Assembly (NCBI RefSeq): GCF_050589685.1
Contig: NZ_JBNGOS010000003.1
Coordinates: 124,001 to 188,000 of the forward strand
Length of the DNA: 64,000 nt
DNA from: Saccharicrinis sp050589685
GTDB taxonomy: Bacteria; Bacteroidota; Bacteroidia; Bacteroidales; Marinilabiliaceae
Direction of reading: 5' to 3'
Under the pieces are notes generated by a model. The model ran no database searches, was not told the DNA's origin, and was given only the letters and a program-made list of their open reading frames with translations. Positions 1 to 8,621 of this stretch are shown in pieces. The stretch's first letter is position 1, and each line of letters starts with the position of its first letter. Position numbers and translations under genes: made by a program.

Positions 1-401
1 ACTTATTGTTAGGCGAGGAAACAGGCAGATATGTTTATCGTATCATCGCCCTGAAGGAAATCCTTTCCGATCCCGACAAATACGGATTTCATGTTGACAA
101 AGAGGATATGTATCCGTACCTAAAAACAGAAAAGGTCAGTGTGGACAGCACGATACACAACATAGCAACTTTTGCCAAAAAATTTGACATCTCCTACAAA
201 CAGTTAAAGGATTTAAATCCCTGGTTGAGGGATAATGAACTGACAAATAGTCGAAAGAGAAGTTATGAAATTCAATTGCCGGTAAATGCACTAAAAGCAG
301 AAAAGCCAATAGAAAATCCCATTACACCTGAATCAATCCCTGCCCATAGTATCAACGGAAACCAGATTCAACTAAAAACACAAGGACTGCGGGTGAAGTA
401 A
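1..401 (+). CDS. Lytic murein transglycosylase, MltD-like, C-terminal part (5' end outside window)
   Basis: The frame is open from base 3 and ends at the TAA at 399-401, so only about the last 132 codons are present. The opening segment GEETGRYVYRIIALKEI, followed by SDPDKYGF, is the typical end of the SLT catalytic domain of periplasmic MltD-type transglycosylases, which cleave the glycan strand of peptidoglycan to 1,6-anhydro-muropeptides. The following 45 or so residues (TIHNIATFAKKFDISYKQLKDLNPWLRD is the core, quoted only in outline here by its motif LKDLNPW) resemble a LysM-like wall-binding repeat. The last 35 residues are Pro- and Lys-rich and probably a flexible tail. The catalytic Glu would lie upstream of the window. 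A TTG at base 6 is only an internal Leu codon. A strong terminator follows. Confidence 0.75.
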   Translation, partial: LLLGEETGRYVYRIIALKEILSDPDKYGFHVDKEDMYPYLKTEKVSVDSTIHNIATFAKKFDISYKQLKDLNPWLRDNELTNSRKRSYEIQLPVNALKAEKPIENPITPESIPAHSINGNQIQLKTQGLRVK

Positions 402-430
402 CTTCAGCAAAAAAATCACAATGATAAATC

Positions 431-463
431 AAAAGCGTTGCATTTAATGTCAGCGCTTTTTTT
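431..463 (+). terminator. Rho-independent terminator after the MltD-like gene
   Basis: AAAAGCGTTG at 431-440 pairs with CAGCGCTTTT at 451-460 (one G-T wobble), with a 10-nt loop and a T run to 463. It separates the transglycosylase from uvrA. Confidence 0.8.
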
Positions 464-520
464 ATTTAAACAAACCTCACATTAAAAACGCTATATCAAA
501 GAACAAAAGTGATTTGTTCT

Positions 521-528
521 TATATTTG
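521..528 (+). promoter_or_regulatory. Bacteroidota -7 box for uvrA
   Basis: TATATTTG matches TAnnTTTG exactly. It lies 26 bases before the ATG at 554 and inside the longer open frame that begins at 509, so it argues for the start at 554. No TTG is seen at the ideal 19-bp spacing. Confidence 0.6.
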
Positions 529-553
529 CCTGTTAAAATTTTTTTTGCGAGAT

Positions 554-3430
554 ATGGGTACAAAAAAAGATATAATTGAACACTCCGATGCAGATATAGT
601 GGAGAACGGAACGATTTCCGTAATGGGAGCCAGAGTGCACAATTTACAGGACATTGATGTAGAATTCCCCCGAAACAAGCTGGTAGTCATTACCGGATTA
701 AGCGGAAGCGGAAAATCTTCACTGGCTTTTGATACCATTTATGCGGAAGGCCAACGCAGATATATCGAGACCTTTTCGGCTTACGCCCGACAATTCTTGG
801 GGAACATGGAGCGGCCCGATGTTGACAAGATTACCGGATTAAGCCCCGTTATTTCCATTGAGCAAAAAACAACCAATAAAAACCCACGTTCCACCGTCGG
901 AACCATCACCGAGATTTATGATTTCCTAAGACTATTATATGCCCGTGCTGCAGATGCCTACTCGTACAACACGGGTGAGAAGATGGTAAAGTACACGACG
1001 GAAAAAATACTTTCCTTGATTAAGGATAACTTTGATGGCAAAAAGGTAATGGTTCTTGCCCCTCTAGTTAAAAACAGAAAGGGGCATTACAAAGAACTAT
1101 TTGAGCAAATCAGAAAAAAAGGTTTTTTGCATGCCCGTGTGGATGGCGAAATAGTAGAGCTGGAGCATGGCTATAAACTAGACAGGTACAAAAACCACAG
1201 CATCGAAATGGTCATCGACCGCATTAAAGTTTCTGATAAGGAAGAAAAAAGACTCTCCGACTCACTCGATCTGGCCATGAAAAATGGTAAAGGCATAATG
1301 ATGATGCTTGACGTGAAGAGCAATGAGGCCAAGTTTTATTCGCAAAAGTTAATGTGCCCAACAACGGGAATTTCGTACAACGAGCCTGCACCCCACTCCT
1401 TCTCGTTTAACTCACCACAAGGTTCCTGTAACAAATGTAAAGGACTCGGCACTATTAACATTGTTGATATTGAAAAGGTCATTCCCGATGATAAGGTTAG
1501 TATTCATGGCGGAGGAATAGCTCCTTTGGGGAAATATAAAAACACACTTATCTTTTGGCAGATCGAAGCCCTGGCCGAAAAACATGACTTTACGTTAAAA
1601 ACCCCTATCAAAGATCTTCCCGAAGAGGCATTGGACACAATTTTAAACGGCTCAAGCGAACCGATCACCTTAAAAAACACACCCCTCGGAACCAGTTCCA
1701 ATTACTTTATAAGCTTTGACGGGGTTATCAAATACATATTGCAGCAACAGACCAACGACACCAGCAAGAAAGCTAAAAAATGGGCCGGTCAATTTGTTAC
1801 CAATTCTATTTGTCCCCAATGTAACGGACAAAGATTAAACAAAGAAGCCTTGCATTTTAAGATGAACAATAAGAACATCGCCGAATTGGCCGAGATGGAT
1901 TTAAGCCTGTTGGCAGTATGGTTTAAAGGTATTGAAACGCATTTAAGTGAAAAACAAAACGCAATTGCGGCAGAAATATTGAAAGAAATCCGAAGCCGTC
2001 TTGGCTTTTTGTTAGATGTAGGGTTAGGTTACCTCGCCCTGGACAGAAGCGCCATGACCTTGTCTGGTGGCGAAAGCCAGCGAATAAGGTTGGCAACGCA
2101 AATAGGCTCTCAATTGGTCAATGTACTTTATATCTTAGATGAGCCGAGCATCGGGTTACATCAGCGCGACAATCATAAGTTGATTCAGTCGCTGCACCAA
2201 TTAAGGGATACGGGTAACTCCGTTTTGGTGGTGGAGCACGATAAAGATATGATGATGCAAGCCGACTACCTGATTGATATGGGACCATTTGCGGGGAGAC
2301 ATGGCGGTGAAATTGTTGCTCAGGGTACGCCATTGCAAGTCATTCAACAAAACACGTTGACAGCGGATTATTTGAATAACAAAAAATCCATAGAAATTCC
2401 GGAGAAGAGAAGAAAAGGGAACGGTAAAAAATTGGTCCTGCACAATGCCTGCGGCAACAACCTAAAGCATGTTACTGCAACATTTCCCTTGGGTAAGTTT
2501 ATTTGTGTTACCGGAGTTTCTGGCAGCGGGAAATCCACGTTAATAAACGAAACACTTTATCCGATTTTAAACCAACATGTGTACAATTCGGTAAAGGACC
2601 CGTTGCCCTTTGAAAAAATTGTTGGCTTAAAGTCAGTGGACAAAGTGGTAGATGTGGATCAATCTCCGTTAGGAAGAACACCACGATCGAATCCGGCAAC
2701 CTACACAAAGGTTTTCGATGAAATAAGAAAGTTGTTCACCAACCTTCCTGAATCAAAAATAAGGAACTACAAACCGGGGCGCTTTTCCTTTAACATGACC
2801 GGTGGCCGTTGCGAAACCTGCAAAGGAGGAGGTGTTCAGGTGATTGAGATGAACTTTTTGCCCGATGTGATGGTGGAATGTCCCGAGTGCCACGGCAAAC
2901 GCTACAACCGCGAAACCCTGGAAGTGAGATACAAAGGAAAATCCATCAGCGATGTGCTGGACATGACCATTAACCAGGCGGTAGACTTTTTCGAAAACAT
3001 TCCACAAATAGCGCACAAACTGAGGGTAATCAAAGAAGTGGGATTGGGATATATTACCTTAGGTCAACCCTCCACTACCTTATCCGGAGGAGAATCGCAA
3101 CGCGTTAAACTGGCTTCGGAACTGGCAAAAAAAGATACGGGAAAAACGATCTATATTTTAGATGAGCCAACTACAGGATTGCATTTTGAAGATATCAGGG
3201 TGTTGCTAGACGTACTAAACAGACTGGTAGATAAAGGGAATACGGTTATCGTTATTGAGCACAACCTGGATGTTATAAAAGTAGCTGATTACATCATCGA
3301 TATCGGAAAAGAAGGTGGTCGCTTTGGCGGCGAAATTCTTTGCGAAGGCACACCCGAAGAGGTCGTTAACAACCAGGAAAGCTTTACGGCCAAATATCTG
3401 GCGCTTGAACTAGCCAGGGATAAAGTTTAG
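554..3430 (+). CDS. uvrA: Excinuclease ABC subunit A
   Basis: UvrA is the damage-recognition ATPase of nucleotide excision repair; a dimer loads UvrB at distorted DNA in the cytoplasm. The 958-residue protein has the family's usual length and order: Walker A GLSGSGKSS near residue 49, ABC signature LSGGESQR near 503, second Walker A GVSGSGKST near 654, zinc module CETC/CPEC near 753-779 and second signature near 843. The zinc module inside the first ATPase half is incomplete: its first pair reads CPTTG near residue 268 instead of CxxC, while CNKC near 292 is intact. The start was set at the ATG at 554 because an open frame from 509 would begin upstream of the -7 box. It stands alone between intergenic regions. 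A UvrA2-type paralogue is unlikely given the intact signature and zinc module. Confidence 0.97.
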   Translation: MGTKKDIIEHSDADIVENGTISVMGARVHNLQDIDVEFPRNKLVVITGLSGSGKSSLAFDTIYAEGQRRYIETFSAYARQFLGNMERPDVDKITGLSPVISIEQKTTNKNPRSTVGTITEIYDFLRLLYARAADAYSYNTGEKMVKYTTEKILSLIKDNFDGKKVMVLAPLVKNRKGHYKELFEQIRKKGFLHARVDGEIVELEHGYKLDRYKNHSIEMVIDRIKVSDKEEKRLSDSLDLAMKNGKGIMMMLDVKSNEAKFYSQKLMCPTTGISYNEPAPHSFSFNSPQGSCNKCKGLGTINIVDIEKVIPDDKVSIHGGGIAPLGKYKNTLIFWQIEALAEKHDFTLKTPIKDLPEEALDTILNGSSEPITLKNTPLGTSSNYFISFDGVIKYILQQQTNDTSKKAKKWAGQFVTNSICPQCNGQRLNKEALHFKMNNKNIAELAEMDLSLLAVWFKGIETHLSEKQNAIAAEILKEIRSRLGFLLDVGLGYLALDRSAMTLSGGESQRIRLATQIGSQLVNVLYILDEPSIGLHQRDNHKLIQSLHQLRDTGNSVLVVEHDKDMMMQADYLIDMGPFAGRHGGEIVAQGTPLQVIQQNTLTADYLNNKKSIEIPEKRRKGNGKKLVLHNACGNNLKHVTATFPLGKFICVTGVSGSGKSTLINETLYPILNQHVYNSVKDPLPFEKIVGLKSVDKVVDVDQSPLGRTPRSNPATYTKVFDEIRKLFTNLPESKIRNYKPGRFSFNMTGGRCETCKGGGVQVIEMNFLPDVMVECPECHGKRYNRETLEVRYKGKSISDVLDMTINQAVDFFENIPQIAHKLRVIKEVGLGYITLGQPSTTLSGGESQRVKLASELAKKDTGKTIYILDEPTTGLHFEDIRVLLDVLNRLVDKGNTVIVIEHNLDVIKVADYIIDIGKEGGRFGGEILCEGTPEEVVNNQESFTAKYLALELARDKV

Positions 3431-3715
3431 AGGTCTGCTAAATACAAATAATTAAAAGCAAGATATAAAACGTCTCCCCGTCTTTTCCCCACAGACAGCG
3501 ACATCGAATATAAACAGTTCGTACATTATACTTGCTAATTGCTGAAATCAGTTATTTTATTAACGGACTATTCTATAAATATGAGATGCCACCAACATCA
3601 ATATCAAAGCTTTCAAACTAATGACCGACCCTTATTCCGACCACACATGTATAAAAGTTTGATGCATCTGTAAGTATTTACTATTTTAACACAATAAAAT
3701 CTTAAAATCACCCAT

Positions 3716-5380
3716 ATGAGTCAACAAATAGAAATCAAATGCCTAAACAACAACACCTACAAAAGTTATAAACGGGGTATCACATTAAAACAAATAGCCG
3801 AAGACCATAACATTCAACTCCGAAGTGAAATAATAGGCGCCCTGGTCAACAATAACCTGGAACAGCTTCCCTATGAAATATTTCACCCAAAAACGGTTGA
3901 GTTTATTGATATCACCAATCCCGATGGTATGCGTATGTACATCAGGAGTCTGTCGTTTCTGTTATATTATGCCGTTGAAAGTGTAATTCCAGGCACAAAA
4001 CTCAGAGTGGAACATTCGGTTTCAAACGGCGTGTACTGCGAACTTGACAGCCCCGGTGAGGTTACCTTTGACCAGGTAGCGGAAGTGGCCGAATATATGC
4101 GCAGCCTGGCAACAGAAGATATCCCATTTGAATATTTCCAGAAAGAAACTGAAAAAGTGATAGCGCTTTTTAACGAACAGGGCTTTGATGATAAAATCGG
4201 CTTGTTGGAAAGCAGAGGTCAGAACTACACCTCATACTACCGGCTAAAAGATGCTGTGGCTTCATTTTACGGCTATTTGGTTCCGTCAACAGGATATCTG
4301 AAAGTGTTCGATGTCAACAAATACTACAATGGCATTTTACTGCAGATCCCCAAGCGTTTTGAACCGGAAGTAGTGGAGGACCTGGTGATTCAAAACAAGA
4401 TGTTCGAGATTTTTCAGGAGTATAGCCACTGGAACAAAGTGCTCAAGGTCACCAATATTCACGATTTAAACACGTTGCAAAAGAACGACAAGGCCCAACG
4501 CCTTATTAAGGTATCGGAAGCATTTCACGAAAAAAAGATAGGTCATATTGCGGATATGATAGCCGAACGAAAGGACAATGTCCGAATCATCTTGATAAGC
4601 GGCCCCTCGTCAAGCGGAAAAACCACCTTTAGCAAACGTCTGGCTATACAACTGATGGTCAACGGACTTAAACCACATACCTTATCTCTGGATAATTATT
4701 TTGTAGACCGCGAAAAAACACCGCTCGACGAAAACGGCCAATTCGACTTTGAAGCGTTGGAAGCCCTGGATATCGACCAGTTCAACCAGGATTTAACACT
4801 GCTTTTAAAAGGAGAGAAAGTCAACTTGCCCAAATTCTCGTTTGAAGCGGGGAAACGGTTTTACGACGACACCAAGATGAGATTAAAAAAGAACGACATA
4901 CTTGTTATTGAAGGTATACACGGTCTCAACCCGGAATTAACCCGTAACATCCATGATTCCTTTAAATTCAAGATTTATGTTTCGGCACTTACTTCCATCA
5001 ACATCGACAACCACAACAGGATACCCACCACCGATAACCGACTTATCAGAAGAATAGTCAGGGACTACAAATACAGGAGCTATTCGGCTGTAGACACCCT
5101 TTCGCGATGGCAAAGTGTGAGAAGAGGCGAAGACAAGCATATTTTCCCATACCAGGAAGAAGCAGATGTCATGTTCAACACCGCGCTGTTATACGAACTG
5201 GCTGTTCTGAAGCCCCTGGTGGAACCCATGTTACTTGAGGTCCCCCACAATAAGCCCGAACGTGCCGAGGCGAACAGGTTGTTATATTTCTTTAGCTATT
5301 TTAATAGTATTCAGGCCAAAAACATTCCACCCACCTCCATTATTAGGGAGTTTTTGGGAGGAAGCAGTTTTAAATACTAG
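3716..5380 (+). CDS. Uridine kinase-like nucleoside kinase with N-terminal TGS/threonyl-tRNA-synthetase-like region
   Basis: The C-terminal half is a P-loop kinase of the phosphoribulokinase/uridine kinase type: Walker A GPSSSGKTTFSKRLA near residue 296, a base-binding HTLSLDNYFVDR segment and DILVIEGIHGLNP. Such enzymes phosphorylate uridine or cytidine in pyrimidine salvage. The first 280 residues do not belong to a plain 210-residue Udk; residues 1-70 look like a TGS fold and the following part like the ThrRS additional domain, a composition known for a group of 550-residue 'nucleoside kinase' proteins in Bacteroidota and Firmicutes. The true substrate is unproven. The ATG at 3716 is preceded by an AT-rich leader and the 285-base gap from uvrA shows no terminator. 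Confidence 0.85.
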   Translation: MSQQIEIKCLNNNTYKSYKRGITLKQIAEDHNIQLRSEIIGALVNNNLEQLPYEIFHPKTVEFIDITNPDGMRMYIRSLSFLLYYAVESVIPGTKLRVEHSVSNGVYCELDSPGEVTFDQVAEVAEYMRSLATEDIPFEYFQKETEKVIALFNEQGFDDKIGLLESRGQNYTSYYRLKDAVASFYGYLVPSTGYLKVFDVNKYYNGILLQIPKRFEPEVVEDLVIQNKMFEIFQEYSHWNKVLKVTNIHDLNTLQKNDKAQRLIKVSEAFHEKKIGHIADMIAERKDNVRIILISGPSSSGKTTFSKRLAIQLMVNGLKPHTLSLDNYFVDREKTPLDENGQFDFEALEALDIDQFNQDLTLLLKGEKVNLPKFSFEAGKRFYDDTKMRLKKNDILVIEGIHGLNPELTRNIHDSFKFKIYVSALTSINIDNHNRIPTTDNRLIRRIVRDYKYRSYSAVDTLSRWQSVRRGEDKHIFPYQEEADVMFNTALLYELAVLKPLVEPMLLEVPHNKPERAEANRLLYFFSYFNSIQAKNIPPTSIIREFLGGSSFKY

Positions 5381-5521
5381 TTTTTTCCTCCTAAAAAACA
5401 CTCCGTAAGTTTTCGGCGTAGCCAAAAGAGGCTAAGCCCATGTTGCACAAGCAAACCATCTTCAAAATGAAAATTGCTATAAAAAAACAACACTGAAAAG
5501 AAGAAATGATCGTTAACAAGC

Positions 5522-5721
5522 TTGAACCCGGATTATGTATTGGAGGTTCGTCATGAGCATGGCAAGTACAATAAAACAAGGCATTACCCAAACGAGGCAT
5601 CACTTGTCCGGATTACTTTCGGGAGCATCGTTCTGGTGAGTTGAAGTGAGGCAGCGGAGTGTCTTGTTTTGAAACAATTTCAATGGGTAATAGATTTTCT
5701 AATGCATATGGCGGGTTAAAC
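5522..5721 (+). repeat. MITE-like dispersed repeat, copy 1
   Basis: This 200-bp segment recurs, inverted, at 58104-58305; by eye about 85% of positions match over the whole length, with a 39-base core (about 5610-5648) identical. Both ends carry imperfect inverted repeats of about 20 bp beginning AACCCG (left AACCCGGATTATGTATTGGA, right complement AACCCGCCATATGCATTAGA). The outer hexamers are TTGAAC on the left and TTAAAC on the right, possibly a decayed target duplication. There is no transposase or meaningful frame inside. The host interval 5381-5963 holds no gene; the copy therefore landed between the uridine kinase-like gene and the sensor kinase. Confidence 0.8.
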
Positions 5722-5765
5722 CGTTTTTTCAACATTTACGTTAGTCCTTCGCCATTGGATAAGAC

Positions 5766-5841
5766 CGTCGGGGTAAAAGGTGGGGTAACTAGTTCGCACT
5801 ACTTACAATCCGTAAGTTCAATATAGAAAACAGCCCCGACG
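5766..5841. other. Bipartite inverted repeat in the leader region of the sensor kinase
   Basis: CGTCGGGG at 5766-5773 is complementary to CCCCGACG at 5834-5841, and the enclosed segment contains a small perfect hairpin (CTTAC 5802-5806 with GTAAG 5812-5816). It lies 120 bases upstream of the kinase start and could fold as an RNA three-part structure, but no known riboswitch class was recognised. The rest of 5722-5963 shows nothing. Confidence 0.3.
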
Positions 5842-5963
5842 ACAGATTCCATCTAACTAGAATGTCCCCATAAAGCAGACAATTCATCCCATTGGTCAAG
5901 GGTTGAAAAAATAAAACTTTCCATATATCAACATTTTCACTAACTTTTCTCAAAATTAAGAAA

Positions 5964-7868
5964 GTGAAAACTGCCACCTTCAAATTATATTTGTTTATTT
6001 TAATACTATTTTGTTTAGTACGGGGGTTGTTTGCCCAATCCGAACCAAATCATAAAAAAATTCTCTATATAAATTCCTATAGTATCGGTTTACCCTGGAC
6101 GGATGACTTGACCGAAGGGTTTAAAACGGAACTGGACAAAAGTGGTGACCTGGAGTACTATATCGAATTTATGGACACCAAACGCCTTACATATCAACCA
6201 AATTTTAATTACTTCTACCAATACCTTATTAGCAAATACACCAATATTAATTTTGATATTGTTGTTACTTCCGACAATAACGCACTTGATTTTTTCCTAA
6301 GCCATAAGGATTCAATTATTTTTAAAAACAAACCACTGGTATTTGCGGGTATCAGGAACATTGATGATTATCAATTTAACCAGATACATGCCTACGGCAT
6401 TGTTGAAGGCAGAGGATTAGAACATGTTTTTTATAGTATGCATCGCCTCTTCCCCGACAGAAAAAACGTATATGTCTTTTCAAATGTATCTCATACAGAT
6501 TCATTGAATCAAGAAACTGTAGCCAAATACGCGCAAGAATTTGGAGTGCCCGACTACAAAACAATAATGAGTAGTAACGAAGACACGTTGATCCGTATCC
6601 TTAATTCTTTGGGTAAAAACGATATGGTATATCTTTTTAGCAGAACGTTTAGTCAATTAGGAGCCCATTGGCCTTATTCCGATATACTGAACAAAATTGA
6701 AGACCCCCTGGACGTTCCCATTTTTTCGGGATCACATATTCGTGACGGCATTGATAACATTGTTGGAGGTGAAGAAAACGTAGGCATGTTTCACGGTCGT
6801 ACCGCTGCCCAAATGGTGATTAAAATACTTAACGGCAACAAAATCAGTCCCCGTATTATCCATCCCAAAGGAAAACTGGTATATAACTACGCAGAACTAA
6901 AACGATTTAATGTTGACAAGGAATTATTACCCCGCGATGCCATAATCGTTAACAAGCCTGATTCTATTTTTTTAAAATTTAAACAACTGATATACATCAA
7001 CTTTTTATTTATCGCTGCCTGTATCGCTATCATTATCATTTTAGTTTTAAATAACAGGGATCAGAAACGATACCGAAAAAGGATTGAGGATGCCAGAGAT
7101 AGGGCATTGCAGTCAGAATCAGTAAAAACGTCATTTATTGCTAACGTTTCGCACGAAATAAGAACACCGCTAAATGCGATAATCGGATTTTCCGATATTT
7201 TAAAGACTGAGAACAAGAATGAGAAACTAAACGATTTCATAAAGCATATCCATGACAGTTCGCAAATTCTGGAACGATTGATCAATGATGTTCTGGATCT
7301 TTCACTAATTGACTCCAACGAACTAAAACTAAATTATAGGGAAGTATACTTGCCCACCTTTTTGGACGGGCTCATTAATAGAAATAAGGATCAATTGGAA
7401 CGCTTAAAAAAAACAAAACTCAAACTGAGATTGAAGATACCCGAAGGAGGCCCAAAAAATCTTTATGTCGATCAGTTTAGATTGAACCAGATTATCCAAA
7501 ATTTGATCAACAACGCCATTAAATATTCCTACACCGGAACAATAACGTTAAGCTATCATTTTTACACCAAAAACGAGATCATCGCTAAAATAAACCTTTA
7601 TGATTACGAACTTAACCACGACCAGTATTGCCTGTTCTCCGTAAAGGATTATGGAATAGGCATACCCCAGGAACTCAAAGCTTTTGTTTTTGAAAGATTT
7701 AGGAGGTTAGATCAAGTGTACATGGGCCATCACGGCGGCGTTGGTCTTGGTTTAAACATCTCAAAATCAATCATAAACCTAATGGGTGGTGAAATATGGT
7801 TTGAAAGCGAACAGGATAAGGGATCTACCTTTTTATTCATTGTACCGCACATTCATCCTACGCTCTAA
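5964..7868 (+). CDS. Membrane sensor histidine kinase with periplasmic ABC-substrate-binding-like domain
   Basis: The 634-residue protein starts at a GTG with a signal peptide/anchor (residues 1-24, ending FAQS). Residues 30-325 resemble the 'ABC transporter substrate binding' fold (KILYINSYSIGLPWTD, ADDN-like SDNNALDF, PLVFAG), a periplasmic ligand sensor. A membrane helix spans about 345-365, then HisKA with the H box SHEIRTPLNAIIGF (His near 397) and a HATPase with N box NLINNAIKYS near 513, G1 DYGIGIP near 562 and G2 GVGLGL near 592. It should autophosphorylate on His and pass phosphate to a response regulator; none is encoded nearby, so it is an orphan kinase. It is followed after nine bases by two small membrane proteins, likely one transcript. 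The ligand is unknown. No good ATG offers an alternative start. Confidence 0.87.
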   Translation: MKTATFKLYLFILILFCLVRGLFAQSEPNHKKILYINSYSIGLPWTDDLTEGFKTELDKSGDLEYYIEFMDTKRLTYQPNFNYFYQYLISKYTNINFDIVVTSDNNALDFFLSHKDSIIFKNKPLVFAGIRNIDDYQFNQIHAYGIVEGRGLEHVFYSMHRLFPDRKNVYVFSNVSHTDSLNQETVAKYAQEFGVPDYKTIMSSNEDTLIRILNSLGKNDMVYLFSRTFSQLGAHWPYSDILNKIEDPLDVPIFSGSHIRDGIDNIVGGEENVGMFHGRTAAQMVIKILNGNKISPRIIHPKGKLVYNYAELKRFNVDKELLPRDAIIVNKPDSIFLKFKQLIYINFLFIAACIAIIIILVLNNRDQKRYRKRIEDARDRALQSESVKTSFIANVSHEIRTPLNAIIGFSDILKTENKNEKLNDFIKHIHDSSQILERLINDVLDLSLIDSNELKLNYREVYLPTFLDGLINRNKDQLERLKKTKLKLRLKIPEGGPKNLYVDQFRLNQIIQNLINNAIKYSYTGTITLSYHFYTKNEIIAKINLYDYELNHDQYCLFSVKDYGIGIPQELKAFVFERFRRLDQVYMGHHGGVGLGLNISKSIINLMGGEIWFESEQDKGSTFLFIVPHIHPTL

Positions 7869-7877
7869 ATAATACAA

Positions 7878-8186
7878 ATGAATTTTACCCATATTATTAT
7901 ATATTTAAGGAGACATCTTGAGGCGTTCATTTGGACAGCTGGACTATTGCTTATGGCGTTTTCCGATCCTTATGAAAACAGCCATTATTCAATGTGTTTA
8001 TTTAAAAACTGCGGTTTAGGATTTTGTCCCGGTTGTGGCCTGGGGCATTCGGTGGGCTTTATAGCCAGGGGAGAGATCACAAATTCATTCAACAGCCATC
8101 CGCTGGGTATTTTAGCGGTGGTGATTTTGACATATAGAATATTTCAAATTTTCAGAAACAACCAATTTAAAAACAAACTCAAATGA
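7878..8186 (+). CDS. DUF2752 family membrane protein
   Basis: The 102-residue protein carries the DUF2752 signature: CLFKNCGLGFCPGCGLGHS around residues 40-58 between two hydrophobic helices (about 15-30 and 80-95). The CPGCG cysteines are the conserved core of the family; the function is not established. It starts nine bases after the sensor kinase and its stop overlaps the next ATG (ATGA at 8183-8186), so the three are probably translated together. DUF2752 and TM2 proteins are frequent neighbours in Bacteroidota, which supports the call. Confidence 0.8.
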   Translation: MNFTHIIIYLRRHLEAFIWTAGLLLMAFSDPYENSHYSMCLFKNCGLGFCPGCGLGHSVGFIARGEITNSFNSHPLGILAVVILTYRIFQIFRNNQFKNKLK

Positions 8187-8539
8187 ACAGAATTCTCAAC
8201 TTTTTTCCCGATCTAGAGCTGGAAGAAGCCTCATTTATTGACGACGTCATCAAAGATTATTCAGATGACGAAGTTAAAACCTTTGCAATGCTATACCGCA
8301 GCAGGCGCAAAGATCCACAAATGATATTACTACTGGCTTTGGTCGGTTTGTTCGGGGTTGCAGGCATACACCGTTTTATCATTAATCAAATAGGTATGGG
8401 TGTATTATATTTTTTAACAGCCGGACTGTGCTTAATCGGAACAATCGTTGACCTGGTCAATTATAAATCGTTGGCGTTTGAGTACAATCAGAAAATGGCA
8501 TTTGAAGTTAAAGCCTATATGTCTATGGCAAAGAAGTAG
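8183..8539 (+). CDS. TM2 domain-containing protein
   Basis: The 118-residue protein has a charged N-terminal 45 residues and then two membrane helices (about 50-70 and 75-95) joined by a short turn with the TM2 features GLFGVAGIHRFIIN and GVLYFLTAGLC, followed by DLVN and a cytoplasmic tail. TM2 domains are found in many small membrane proteins of undefined role. The ATG overlaps the DUF2752 stop codon by four bases (translational coupling). A strong terminator follows, ending this three-gene unit. Confidence 0.85.
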   Translation: MNRILNFFPDLELEEASFIDDVIKDYSDDEVKTFAMLYRSRRKDPQMILLLALVGLFGVAGIHRFIINQIGMGVLYFLTAGLCLIGTIVDLVNYKSLAFEYNQKMAFEVKAYMSMAKK

Positions 8540-8554
8540 TATAGCAAATATGCT

Positions 8555-8597
8555 AAAAAAATGGCGGTACCAAAATGCTGATACCGCCTATATTTTT
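8555..8597. terminator. Bidirectional terminator between the TM2 gene and lpdA
   Basis: GGCGGTA at 8563-8569 pairs with TACCGCC at 8582-8588; an A run precedes and a T run follows the stem, so it can serve both converging genes. Confidence 0.75.
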
Positions 8598-8621
8598 AAG
8601 GTGGATTATTCTCAAGTTCCT

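Noticed and set aside
509..553. Upstream start for uvrA at 509
   Set aside because: It would lie before the -7 box at 521-528 and the added residues are not UvrA-like.
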